Assembly: GCA_016717265.1 (NCBI GenBank)
Contig: JADKFX010000001.1
Coordinates: 3,794,501-3,858,500 of the forward strand
Source: Saprospiraceae bacterium
Lineage (GTDB): Bacteria > Bacteroidota > Bacteroidia > Chitinophagales > Saprospiraceae
Length of the DNA stretch: 64,000 bases
Direction: 5' to 3'
Positions within the stretch are counted from its first letter, which is position 1. Each line of letters starts with the position of its first letter. Of this stretch, positions 17,155 to 25,931 are shown piece by piece. The notes under the pieces are model-generated. The model was not told the origin of the DNA. It worked only from the letters and a program-made list of their open reading frames with translations, and made no database searches. The position numbers and the translations under genes were made by a program.

Positions 17155-19269
17155 CTATATTCCTTTTAATGTACAGGCAATTCTTTTTCTTTCAATTTCA
17201 ACAGACAGTACTTTTACCATTACTTGTTGATTCAATCGAACCACCTCTAAAGGATCTTTTACAAAACGATCTGCCAATTGTGAAATATGTATAAATCCAC
17301 TGTCTTTAATCCCTAAATCAACAAAAGCTCCAAACTGTGTAATGTTTGTGATAATGCCAGGTAACATCATTCCCTCTGACAAATCATTTATACTCCGAAT
17401 GTCAGAAAAATCAAATTGCTTTGCTTCTCCACGTGGATCGAGGCCTGGTTTTTCCAATTCTTTTAAAATATCATTCAAGGTAGGAATGCCAATCACATCA
17501 GTAACATAATTTTGAATTACAATTTTCTTCCGCAATTCAGAATCCAGGATTAATTGATTTATATCACAGTTTAAATCCTTTGCCATTTGTGTTACAAGAC
17601 TGTAGGATTCCGGATGTACTGAAGTATTATCCAATGGATTCTCTGAATCCCGAATACGCAAAAAACCAGCACATTGCTCAAATGCTTTATTACCTAATCG
17701 GGGTACCTTTTTTAATTGATCCCGATTCGAAAATGAATGTATCTGATCTCTGTATTGAATGATATTCTGTGCTACTATCGGACCTAATCCTGAAATATAT
17801 TGTAGCACATGTTTACTTGCCGTATTTAAATTAATTCCAACAAGATTTACACAATTTGATACACAACGATCTAAACTTAGTTTCAATTCTTTTTGATTAA
17901 CATCATGTTGATATTGTCCGACACCAATACTTTTTGGATCAATTTTTACTAATTCTGCCAACGGATCCATTAAGCGCCTTCCAATACTAATAGCGCCTCG
18001 TATAGTCAAATCTAATTCCGGATATTCCTCCCGTGCAACTTCACTTGCAGAATAAATAGATGCTCCTGCTTCATTCACCATGAACAATTCAAGTTTAGCT
18101 TCTCTTTTTATTGTTTGCAAAAAATCCATCGTTTCACGTCCTGCAGTTCCATTCCCAATTGCAATTGCTTCGATATGGTGCACCTGAATTAAATGTTCTA
18201 ATAGTTCTTTGCTTTTCTGAATTTCAGCTTGTGGTGGATGTGGAAATATTGTTTGATAGGATACTAAATTACCTCTGTTGTCTAAACATACTACTTTGCA
18301 TCCACTTCGAAATCCAGGATCTATACCCATTACAAATTTTTCGCCAAGTGGTGCTGCCAATAATAATTGCTTTAAGTTTTCAACGAAAACAGAAATAGCT
18401 GCCACATCTGCTTTATCCTTGCTACTTTGGCGAAATTCAGTTTCAATAGAGGGTTGCAGTAACCGTAGATAGCTGTCTCCAATAGATCGTTTTAACTGCT
18501 TCGCACAGTCCCCATAAGATGTAATAAGATGCTTTTCAATATCTGTTAAACAAGAACTATTTTCTGGCTCCATTTTAACTCGTAAAAAACCTTCCTCCTC
18601 TCCTCTTCTAATAGCAAGTAATCGATGGGATGGACATTTTGATAAGAGCTCCTGAAATTGAAAATAATCCCGATACATTTTACCAGCTTCTTCTTTTCCT
18701 TTCACTACTTTAGAAAAAATGATTGCAGATTTGTTAAAATGATTCCTGACCAAATTTCGAATTGTCAAATCTTCATTAATCCATTCGGCTATGATATCAC
18801 TCGCTCCGAGTAAACCTTCTGCTTCATTTTGAATTTGATCATTTATAAAAGTGGCTGCAATAGAATTTAGATTTTTCTCTTTTTGTTCCATTATTATTTT
18901 TGCTAATGGCTCCAATCCTTTTTCTTTTGCAAGATCTGCTCGGGTTTTCCGTTTTTGCTTAAAGGGGAGATACAAATCCTCCAATTCCGCTAAAGTTTGT
19001 GCTCTTTGAATTTTATCGATTAGTTCTGGTGTTAATTTACCTTGTTCTTGAATACTTTCAAAAATCAATGCTCTGCGCTTTTCAAGTTCTCCCGCTTTCT
19101 GATTTAAATCTTGAATTTGTGCTAATTTCAATTCATCTAAAGAACCCGTTGCTTCTTTGCGGTAACGAGCAATAAATGGAATGGTAGCACCCGTTTCAAA
19201 CAAATTAAGAACGTTTTTAACATGCTGTTCAGGAATCTGAAGAATTTTAGAAATTTTATTTGAATACAT
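17155..19269 (-). CDS. tex: Tex-family RNA-binding transcription accessory protein
   Basis: Tex proteins are cytoplasmic nucleic-acid-binding factors tied to transcription. From the chosen ATG at 19269 the protein is 704 residues. The order of domains is the normal one: N-terminal helical domain with TIPFIARYRKEATGSLDE, YqgF-like RNase H fold with VMGIDPGFRSGCKVVCLD, helix-hairpin-helix region with LNTASKHVLQYISGLGPIVA, and a C-terminal S1 domain (MMLPGIITNITQFGAFVDLG). The frame extends to a TTG at 19293, but MYSNKISKILQIPEQHV is the usual type of start and a TAnnTTTG element lies at 19307-19314. The protein stops right after the S1 domain, without the C-terminal tail of some homologues. Confidence 0.95.
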   Translation of the reverse strand: MYSNKISKILQIPEQHVKNVLNLFETGATIPFIARYRKEATGSLDELKLAQIQDLNQKAGELEKRRALIFESIQEQGKLTPELIDKIQRAQTLAELEDLYLPFKQKRKTRADLAKEKGLEPLAKIIMEQKEKNLNSIAATFINDQIQNEAEGLLGASDIIAEWINEDLTIRNLVRNHFNKSAIIFSKVVKGKEEAGKMYRDYFQFQELLSKCPSHRLLAIRRGEEEGFLRVKMEPENSSCLTDIEKHLITSYGDCAKQLKRSIGDSYLRLLQPSIETEFRQSSKDKADVAAISVFVENLKQLLLAAPLGEKFVMGIDPGFRSGCKVVCLDNRGNLVSYQTIFPHPPQAEIQKSKELLEHLIQVHHIEAIAIGNGTAGRETMDFLQTIKREAKLELFMVNEAGASIYSASEVAREEYPELDLTIRGAISIGRRLMDPLAELVKIDPKSIGVGQYQHDVNQKELKLSLDRCVSNCVNLVGINLNTASKHVLQYISGLGPIVAQNIIQYRDQIHSFSNRDQLKKVPRLGNKAFEQCAGFLRIRDSENPLDNTSVHPESYSLVTQMAKDLNCDINQLILDSELRKKIVIQNYVTDVIGIPTLNDILKELEKPGLDPRGEAKQFDFSDIRSINDLSEGMMLPGIITNITQFGAFVDLGIKDSGFIHISQLADRFVKDPLEVVRLNQQVMVKVLSVEIERKRIACTLKGI

Positions 19270-19306
19270 AGCGTGAGAGATTCTTAATTTCAACTTGATA
19301 CGGGTT

Positions 19307-19314
19307 CAAAATTA
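19307..19314 (-). promoter_or_regulatory. candidate -7 promoter element for tex
   Basis: Read on the minus strand it is TAATTTTG, an exact TAnnTTTG match. Transcription would start near 19300, leaving about 30 nt ahead of the ATG at 19269. I saw no TTTG at the -33 distance. Confidence 0.35.
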
Positions 19315-19517
19315 GCTGAAATTTTGAAAATAGGACTGGCTGATTCATTGGAAAAATAAGCTAAAATTAATGTGAATCGTATTTGGAATCGTAAATTTTA
19401 CATACATGTTTCTTGCGCTATATAAATTAAAATTTGGAATGCAGAAGTGAACTCATAGCAGTCCATCTTTTCAACGAAAACCAGGATTCAAAAAAATGTA
19501 CTTCCATCAAACAAAAT

Positions 19518-20960
19518 TCAATCAAAAATAAATTTCGAAGAAAACAACTGTTGATTTCGCTCATATGATAATATATAGATTCCTGCGTTTTCTATTGGAA
19601 TAAAACTCGTTGGGAATTTTTTTCCTGCTGCAATCTCTATGCCCTGAAGGTTAATCAAGCTCCAATTTTTAGTTTCAAAATTTGATTGAACGAGAATCCC
19701 TTTGTTTGTATTTAAAATTTTTAAAGATGGATCTGTTGAAATTTCATCTTGAGCAGTTGTTTTTTTAAAGCTCCCTTTCTTAAAATGAATGGTATTATCA
19801 TTGAGATCCTGCCAGCACAAATAAAAATTACCTTGATTAAAACCCACATCAGGTGAAGACTGACTTCCATTTATATCTTTATTGATTCGAATCGTATTTT
19901 TTATTAAATCACCAGAATTTTGACCTGTAAAGTAGGTAAAATAAATATCCATACTCGTAAATAATTCATTCCAACAAATACCAACAGTATCTTGATTACC
20001 ACTTATTCGAGGATAATTTTGTTGAAAGTTTCGACCTTGGGTATGATTCATTATTTGAAATGCATCAATTTTTTTTGTGTCAATATTTAAACGGGAATAA
20101 AACACTTTAGAAACTCCAGTTCTGCCACTAGACCAGCAAGTGTGCAAATTTTGACCATTAAAAAAACCATCTCCCCCAGTAGAAGGACAGGACTGCAAAA
20201 ACCAATCAGCGGTATCTAATTCTTGTGTAATGTCAAAACTTAAACCATTATTTTGCGAAATTGCTGCTGTCATGTTTCGAATATTATTTCGATTATTCCG
20301 GTAAAATACCGCTATGCGATTTCCATCCGTTTCCATGCTCACCGGACAACAATCACAAGCCTCCCCTTTGCTTTTATCGGTTACTTCTGTATAAGGATCA
20401 AAACTATTTCCAAAATCGGACGAACGAATACTTACATATTCTGGACTTGACCAATCTGTTTTAAACCGCATATAACTCACAATGGGTTGATAATCTTTAT
20501 CGATTGCAATACCTGGAAACCGACTAAAAAAACCGATTGGATGTACAACCGGTATTGGTAACGAAAATGTTTTACCAAAGTCAATAGATTTTAGCAAATA
20601 AATTTTGCCAGTTTCAGCAGGATCTTCTTTATAAACTATATAAACATATTGATCACGACCTGCAATTTCTGTACTTGCCCAATTCGTAACAAAAGCTTTA
20701 GTTTGCTTCATATTGATATTGAGTATAGAAGACAAACTATCCTTCTCCCAAAAGGAGTAATGGATACTTTGAGAATGTTCATTACCCCATACCAAAATCC
20801 CATGATCTTGATCCAGAGCTAAAATTCTTGGCCGTATATTACTGCCAGATCCACCAGTAATAATCTTTTTATCTTCGGTCCAAATTATCTCTTGCCCCAC
20901 CAAGTTTATTGAAATCAAGGAACAAATAGTATTTAATAAAACAAGAACGATTGCTTTCAT
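19518..20960 (-). CDS. secreted Asp-box (sialidase-like) repeat protein with type IX-style C-terminus
   Basis: From the ATG at 20960 the protein is 480 residues with a signal peptide (MKAIVLVLLNTICSLISINL). The longer frame starts at a TTG and adds an unlikely leader. Asp-box-like motifs SIDFGKTF, SSDFGNSF and SQNNGLSF mark a beta-propeller of the sialidase/BNR type, but I cannot see the arginine triad or other catalytic residues well enough to call an enzyme. A Cys cluster (GEACDCCPV) sits mid-protein. The last 70 residues (LINLQGIEIAAGKK, then IENAGIYILSYE) resemble the C-terminal sorting domain of type IX secretion cargo. Probably cell-surface or secreted. It is divergent from the nucleotidyltransferase gene. 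Confidence 0.78.
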   Translation of the reverse strand: MKAIVLVLLNTICSLISINLVGQEIIWTEDKKIITGGSGSNIRPRILALDQDHGILVWGNEHSQSIHYSFWEKDSLSSILNINMKQTKAFVTNWASTEIAGRDQYVYIVYKEDPAETGKIYLLKSIDFGKTFSLPIPVVHPIGFFSRFPGIAIDKDYQPIVSYMRFKTDWSSPEYVSIRSSDFGNSFDPYTEVTDKSKGEACDCCPVSMETDGNRIAVFYRNNRNNIRNMTAAISQNNGLSFDITQELDTADWFLQSCPSTGGDGFFNGQNLHTCWSSGRTGVSKVFYSRLNIDTKKIDAFQIMNHTQGRNFQQNYPRISGNQDTVGICWNELFTSMDIYFTYFTGQNSGDLIKNTIRINKDINGSQSSPDVGFNQGNFYLCWQDLNDNTIHFKKGSFKKTTAQDEISTDPSLKILNTNKGILVQSNFETKNWSLINLQGIEIAAGKKFPTSFIPIENAGIYILSYERNQQLFSSKFIFD

Positions 20961-21023
20961 GTGGTTTGATTTTAATTGTACTACCTTTAACCATACATAA
21001 AAGTATAATATGTCGACAGGATA

Positions 21024-21057
21024 TTTGCGACTATTTTTCAAAACGGCTTAGTTTTTG
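21024..21057 (+). promoter_or_regulatory. candidate promoter of the nucleotidyltransferase gene
   Basis: TTTG at 21024-21027 is followed after 21 bp by TAGTTTTTG at 21049-21057, one base longer than TAnnTTTG. Transcription would start near 21064, close to the ATG at 21075. Confidence 0.35.
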
Positions 21058-21074
21058 CAATATTTAGAGTTCCT

Positions 21075-22067
21075 ATGAAAGCCATTATTCCAGTTGCCGG
21101 TGCAGGTACTAAACTGCGGCCACTCACCTATACACAGCCTAAACCTTTAATACCGGTTGCAGGAAAGCCTATTATTGGTTATATTTTAGATCAATTAATT
21201 GCAGCTGGAATAGAAGAATATGTATTTATTTTAGGCTATTTGGGTGAAAAAATAAAAGAATTTTTAGAAGATTCATATCCAAATATTCGAAAACAATACA
21301 TCATTCAAGGTGAACGACTTGGTCTTGGACAAGCCATTTACATGTGTAAAGATATCCTGCAAAATGAACAAGAGGTATTAATTCAATTGGGAGATACGAT
21401 CTTGGACATTGACATTTCTGTGTTTCAACATTCCAGTTATAATACATTAGCAGTCAGGAAAGTTACCGATCCTAGAGAATTTGGAGTCGTTGAACTCAAT
21501 GAGCAAGGATTAATAACAAGATTAGTAGAAAAGCCACAGATTCCGGTATCAAATCTTGCGATTGTCGGGCTTTATCTTATTAAAGAATGGGGCAAACTAT
21601 TAAATTGCCTGGAAACAAATATCCGAAATGGAAGAAAAACCAGAGGTGCTTTTCACCTTACAGATGGTTTGATGTGTATGCTTGAAAACCAAAGCCGATT
21701 TGAGGTTATGGAAGTAAAAAACTGGTATGACTGCGGGAAAAAAGAAATCCTCCTTTCTACCAATGCAACGATGTTAGCCCGAAGAAATCAAAACCCAATA
21801 CCACAAGCTTATGATCAAAGCATTTTTATTCCACCAGTGAGTATTGGAAATAATTGCCAGATAAAGCATTCTATCATTGGTCCTAATGTTTCCATCGGTG
21901 ATCATAGTCAGATTTCAAATTCAATCTTAAAAGATGCTATTATTGGCAATTTTACCAGCCTGGAGGACGTTGTATTACAACACTCAATTATTGGCAATGA
22001 TGCGGTTATAAAAGGCCGATTTCAAAGTTTTAATATTGGGGATAATACAGAAATTGATATGATTTAA
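21075..22067 (+). CDS. sugar-phosphate nucleotidyltransferase
   Basis: The 330-residue enzyme should transfer NMP from an NTP to a sugar 1-phosphate, giving an NDP-sugar for polysaccharide or glycan synthesis. The N-terminal nucleotide-binding signature is MKAIIPVAGAGTKLRPLTYT (Lys where Arg is more usual), followed by KPLIPVAGKPIIGYILDQL and GERLGLGQAI. Metal and sugar residues are in QLGDTILDID and VEKPQIPVSN. Residues 255-325 form a hexapeptide left-handed beta-helix (IGNNCQIKHSIIGPNVSIGD and so on), as in bifunctional or allosteric members. The specific sugar cannot be read from sequence; a glucose-1-phosphate thymidylyl- or uridylyltransferase-like role is likely. Confidence 0.88.
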   Translation: MKAIIPVAGAGTKLRPLTYTQPKPLIPVAGKPIIGYILDQLIAAGIEEYVFILGYLGEKIKEFLEDSYPNIRKQYIIQGERLGLGQAIYMCKDILQNEQEVLIQLGDTILDIDISVFQHSSYNTLAVRKVTDPREFGVVELNEQGLITRLVEKPQIPVSNLAIVGLYLIKEWGKLLNCLETNIRNGRKTRGAFHLTDGLMCMLENQSRFEVMEVKNWYDCGKKEILLSTNATMLARRNQNPIPQAYDQSIFIPPVSIGNNCQIKHSIIGPNVSIGDHSQISNSILKDAIIGNFTSLEDVVLQHSIIGNDAVIKGRFQSFNIGDNTEIDMI

Positions 22068-22156
22068 GTATTGTATTAAATTTACCCGATTTTATTTAAT
22101 TCATTATCCTTGTGAATTTATAGTTCACAAATATTTTAATCGATTTGATACTACCT

Positions 22157-22858
22157 ATGAAATCAATAATTTATGCAGCATTATTTATTGCCATTCTATC
22201 AAATTGCAGTAAAAAAGAAAGCTGTCCGCCAGATGTTATTTTAGGAAGTTTGGCTTTGAATTCAGCCTCAAAAGAATTTCTTCCTTATGGCAATATTCGA
22301 TTTGTCGAATTTGTTGATAGTGCTGCATTAGATACTGCCGTATTATATAGTTTTAATGGTTTAATTCACGACACAAGTCGAACGGTAATTGAAAATATAT
22401 GCTTAATAGACGAAGAACGCGCAGACAGATATTTCAATTCTGAGCATTTAACTGTAGATTATTTTGATTTGGATACAAGTAGAAAATTTAGGATCATAGG
22501 AAATGTAAGTATTAATGAAGATTTTCGTTCAAAATCTTCTACACTTCAAAATCCGGTATTGTATGATGAATTAAAATTAACAGTACATCGCACAAATCCC
22601 AGCATTAGTAGCGGCGTAGCAACACTTGAATTTGTAACCAATGATCGTGGCAATTTAAATATTCTCAGCGACACCTTGAGATCCAGAATTCAACGCTATA
22701 GTTTGGTTCCGGAAGTTACAATACACGATTCTGTTTATAAAGATGTATTTGTGTTTAAATATCGGGATACAGCAGTATTTTATTTCAAACCTAATCAAGG
22801 ATTAGTTGCTTTCCGCGATATTAATAGCAAATGGTGGAATTTGCATAAAAAATATTAG
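22157..22858 (+). CDS. lipoprotein of unknown function
   Basis: The ATG at 22157 opens MKSIIYAALFIAILSNCSKK, a lipoprotein signal with the cysteine in LSNC; the longer frame starts at a TTG and adds only four residues. The remaining 215 residues are rich in beta-strand-like stretches and have a hydroxylated, charged surface pattern without motifs I recognise. It follows the nucleotidyltransferase by about 90 bp in the same direction and may be co-transcribed. Bacteroidota have many such small lipoproteins; I assign no function. Confidence 0.75.
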   Translation: MKSIIYAALFIAILSNCSKKESCPPDVILGSLALNSASKEFLPYGNIRFVEFVDSAALDTAVLYSFNGLIHDTSRTVIENICLIDEERADRYFNSEHLTVDYFDLDTSRKFRIIGNVSINEDFRSKSSTLQNPVLYDELKLTVHRTNPSISSGVATLEFVTNDRGNLNILSDTLRSRIQRYSLVPEVTIHDSVYKDVFVFKYRDTAVFYFKPNQGLVAFRDINSKWWNLHKKY

Positions 22859-23241
22859 TACTGTTTTCGCTTTTCACGGCAATATTAATGGAGCGTATAG
22901 ACTCCCATCTGAACCTCAGATTAACTGAATTTAAAGTTACAAATGGATAGCGTTTATAGGATTCATAAATTCATCCGGAAATTAAACGTTCTGCCAATAG
23001 TTTGACTAAACTATTTGGCAATCCAATCTCCTTCTATTTTCAATGATTAAAATCCATTTCTGTTAATAAGATAAAGAAAACAGGATGAGAAAAAAGGAAG
23101 CGTCTTAAGAACAATTTATTACATTAAATCTTTAAAAAAGAAAAGTATTCTTGCGCCTAAGCGCAAGAATACTTTTTAGAAACAGTCTTCTTAAAAACTA
23201 TTATCTATGAATACAATTCTGTTTGTGTAAACGAAATAAGA
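22859..23241. other. convergent intergenic region, 383 bp
   Basis: It holds a 6-bp stem hairpin ATCTGA/TCAGAT near 22908 and the strong terminator at 23141-23176. No coding-like frame was seen. Confidence 0.5.
23141..23176. terminator. strong bidirectional terminator
   Basis: AAAAGTATTCTTGCGC pairs perfectly with GCGCAAGAATACTTTT around a CTAA loop, a stem of 16 bp. T runs flank it on both strands. It should end the cold-shock gene (minus) and could also serve the lipoprotein gene (plus). Confidence 0.9.
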
Positions 23242-23436
23242 CTAGCTTATAACTTCTACATCAACTGCATTCAAACCTTTTTTTCCTCTCTCAATTTTGA
23301 AACTTACCTTATCATTTTCTTTGATTTGGTGAATTAATCCACTTTGGTGGACAAAAATGTCTTCATTTGAATCATTTGGTTTAATGAAACCGAATCCTTT
23401 GGAGGAATTAAAAAACTTTACAGTTCCTTCACTCAT
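23242..23436 (-). CDS. cold-shock domain protein (CspA family)
   Basis: The 64-residue protein is a single cold-shock domain that binds single-stranded RNA and DNA. It has RNP1 as KGFGFI and RNP2 as DIFVH, and the start MSEGTVKFFNSSKGFGFIKP is standard. It has its own strong terminator and lies 183 bp downstream of a DEAD-box helicase gene in the same direction. Cold-shock proteins and DEAD-box helicases often work together in resolving RNA structure, so a functional link is plausible. Confidence 0.96.
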   Translation of the reverse strand: MSEGTVKFFNSSKGFGFIKPNDSNEDIFVHQSGLIHQIKENDKVSFKIERGKKGLNAVDVEVIS

Positions 23437-23619
23437 ATTATACTAAATTTAAAAAATTACACATTATTAAAAACAAACCGGTGGAAGCTATTCGCGTTAA
23501 AATTGGAATCTTTATTCCATTTCCAGTGATTTTCCACCATTTATTAAATCATTTATGATGATTCCATATTTGAAACCAAATTATTCGTAAAATAGTTCAA
23601 ATCTTGTTATCATTCAATT

Positions 23620-24825
23620 TTAGTTCACAAAAGTATATGCTTTTCCACTTTTTCCAGCACGACCTGTTCTGCCAATCCGGTGGATATAGCTATCGAGATT
23701 TTTAGGCTGTTGAAAATTGATTACATGCGATACATCCACAATATCCAAGCCTCTTGCGGCTACATCGGTAGCAACCAGGACCTGAATTTTTTGATTTTTG
23801 AAGGATTCAAGCGCTTTAATCCGGTAATTTTGGGATTTATTACCATGAATTTCATCTGCTTTAATTCCTGCATGACGAAGGTTGTGGCAAACTTTTTTCA
23901 CCCATTGTTTTGTTTCTGCAAATACTAAAACTTTTTCAAAGGAGGTATCCCTTACCATTTTTAATAAGACTTCCATTTTAGTTTCTCCCTGTTTAATTTG
24001 GATAATCTCTTGTTCAATATGATCTCCACTGGCATTTCCAATATTTAATTTTACCTCCACTGGATTTCTTAACAAGCGATCTATTAATTGTCTTTGGCCT
24101 TTTTCTTCAGTTGCTGAGAATAAAATCGTTTGTTTGCGATTTTTCATGCCGCCAACCAATTTTTGAATATCATTTGAAAATCCCATATCCAATAATCTAT
24201 CAAATTCATCCAAAACCAAAACTGAAAAACAAGATAGATCTAAAGACCGCTGTCTAACCATATCTGTAATCCGTCCTGGAGTCCCAATAATTAAATGGGT
24301 TGGTCGTTTTAATCGTTGAATATCTTTATCGACACTGGTGCCTCCAATAAGGCAGGTGCTAAATAATTTTAAACCGGTTGTTAAACTCCTGTATTCTTGC
24401 TCAATTTGCATTGCCAATTCACGAGTTGGAGAAATAATCAATACCTGAAAAGCAGGTTTTTGATCTAATAAGGCATGAACTATTGGAATTAAAAAGGCTG
24501 CTGTTTTACCGGTTCCGGTTTTGGCAAGTCCTAAAAAATCTCTTCCCGCCTGAATTGCTTCAATCGAACGGTCTTGAATCTCTGTAGGAAATTCATATCC
24601 TTTTTTCAAAAGATTTGTGATGATCGCTGCATCTACTGGCAGATCTTTAATTGTCCGGGTAGCTTCGTATTTACTTTCTTCTAAAGGAATGGCTTTCTTT
24701 ATAAAATTACTTGAATCAAGTTCTTTCGGAAGCGGTTTTCTTTTTTTTGCAAATCGAGTGCTTTCAGAGGGTCTTGTAGAAAAATGTCTTTGACTGGTCT
24801 TACGTGGTCTACTAATGGTTTCCAT
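23620..24825 (-). CDS. DEAD-box-family RNA helicase (RhlE-like) with DEFD in motif II
   Basis: The 401-residue protein unwinds RNA using ATP. Motifs in order: Q motif (GYEFPTEIQDRSIEA), I (AKTGTGKT, 101-108), Ia (PTRELA), Ib (GTPGR), II (LDEFDRLLD, 206-209), III (SAT), V (ATDVAARGLDI) and VI (HRIGRTGRAGKSG). Motif II reads DEFD instead of DEAD; the acidic residues needed for Mg-ATP are kept. The N-terminal 50 residues are basic and disordered-looking, and the protein ends directly after the helicase core (KAYTFVN) without the usual basic tail. The cold-shock gene lies downstream. Confidence 0.93.
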   Translation of the reverse strand: METISRPRKTSQRHFSTRPSESTRFAKKRKPLPKELDSSNFIKKAIPLEESKYEATRTIKDLPVDAAIITNLLKKGYEFPTEIQDRSIEAIQAGRDFLGLAKTGTGKTAAFLIPIVHALLDQKPAFQVLIISPTRELAMQIEQEYRSLTTGLKLFSTCLIGGTSVDKDIQRLKRPTHLIIGTPGRITDMVRQRSLDLSCFSVLVLDEFDRLLDMGFSNDIQKLVGGMKNRKQTILFSATEEKGQRQLIDRLLRNPVEVKLNIGNASGDHIEQEIIQIKQGETKMEVLLKMVRDTSFEKVLVFAETKQWVKKVCHNLRHAGIKADEIHGNKSQNYRIKALESFKNQKIQVLVATDVAARGLDIVDVSHVINFQQPKNLDSYIHRIGRTGRAGKSGKAYTFVN

Positions 24826-25190
24826 TAATTAATTTATAGGTTAATTTGGATTAAAACGGTTTTAAACTATCTGATCAAATTAATCCGCCTTATTCCTTGA
24901 TATTTATATTCAGCTTAAATTAGTGAGATTTAGGAAGGAAGTATCCTAGAAAGAGAAGTTTACTCATTTAGATATTCTTACTATACAGATCTATTTTAGC
25001 CTATTCAAAAGCAAAGATAGTCATTATCAGGGATTTATTACAATATTTTTATTACGAATGGAAACTCTAATAGGCCTAATGATAGCATTAACAATTAATT
25101 AGCGGAGAATGTTCAATTTTACGAAGGAGATGCATAGCATAAGCATGTAATTATTAAGCTCCTGAAGGCGTTTCAAATATTCGAAGAATA
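24826..25190. other. intergenic region, 365 bp
   Basis: An AT-rich gap between pcm and the helicase gene, both on the minus strand. A short perfect stem AATATTC/GAATATT at 25176-25192 overlaps the end of pcm. Nothing else was recognised; it should contain the helicase promoter. Confidence 0.4.
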
Positions 25191-25835
25191 TTATTCTGTT
25201 CCCTTAAGCATTGGCACAAATCTAAAATCACCAAATTGCTCTTTTTTCAACGTTTCATCCTCCAGTTTAGTAATCCGAATCATTTTTTGAAGGCTACCCA
25301 CATTCAGTGGTATAACCAAAATACCCCCTACTTTTAATTGTTTAATTAATTCAGCGGGCACTTCAGGTGCTGCCGCAGTAATCAGGATTTTATCGAAAGG
25401 GGCAAATCTTGGCAAGCCTTTAAATCCATCCCCATAAAACGTCCTTATACTCGTATACCCAATGCTCTTTAGACGCTCCGCAGTTTGATTGTGTAAATGT
25501 TTGTGTCTTTCAATGGAATATACTTTAGCTCCCATTTCTGATAATACACAGGCTTGATATCCGGAGCCTAAGCCAATTTCCAAAACTTTCTCTCTAGCTT
25601 TTAAATGCAATAAGGAAGTTTGAAAAGCAACCGTATAGGGTTGAGAGATCGTTTGTTCGCAATCAATTGGAAAAGCAGTATCCTTATAAGCCCATTCCTC
25701 AAAGGCTTTATCCAAAAATAAATGTCTGGGGACGGCTTGGATCGCTCGCAACACAAATTCATCTTTAATTCCGCTTTTAACCAATTCTGCAACTAATTGT
25801 GCCCGGAGTCCTTTATGTCTATAACTATCTACCAT
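25191..25835 (-). CDS. pcm: protein-L-isoaspartate O-methyltransferase
   Basis: Pcm repairs age-damaged proteins by methylating L-isoaspartyl residues with S-adenosylmethionine. The 214-residue protein has family signatures throughout: VPRHLFLDKAFEEWAYKDTA, the substrate loop PIDCEQTISQPYTVAFQT, the SAM motif VLEIGLGSGYQACVLSEMG, then IERHKHL and FDKILITAAAPEVPAELIKQ. Length and motif spacing are normal. It is divergent from the phosphohexomutase gene at its 5' end, with starts about 100 bp apart. Confidence 0.95.
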   Translation of the reverse strand: MVDSYRHKGLRAQLVAELVKSGIKDEFVLRAIQAVPRHLFLDKAFEEWAYKDTAFPIDCEQTISQPYTVAFQTSLLHLKAREKVLEIGLGSGYQACVLSEMGAKVYSIERHKHLHNQTAERLKSIGYTSIRTFYGDGFKGLPRFAPFDKILITAAAPEVPAELIKQLKVGGILVIPLNVGSLQKMIRITKLEDETLKKEQFGDFRFVPMLKGTE

Positions 25836-25931
25836 TTTGATTCTCCCACAAATATATATAATATTTATTTAATATGTTTTTTTAATAAAACGCAAAAGAA
25901 ATTCCCAATCTTTGCATTCCCAAATATATTC

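Noticed and set aside
25797..25931. N-terminal extension of the phosphohexomutase
   Set aside because: It starts with a TTG inside pcm and would add a non-conserved leader; the family start at 25932 is better.
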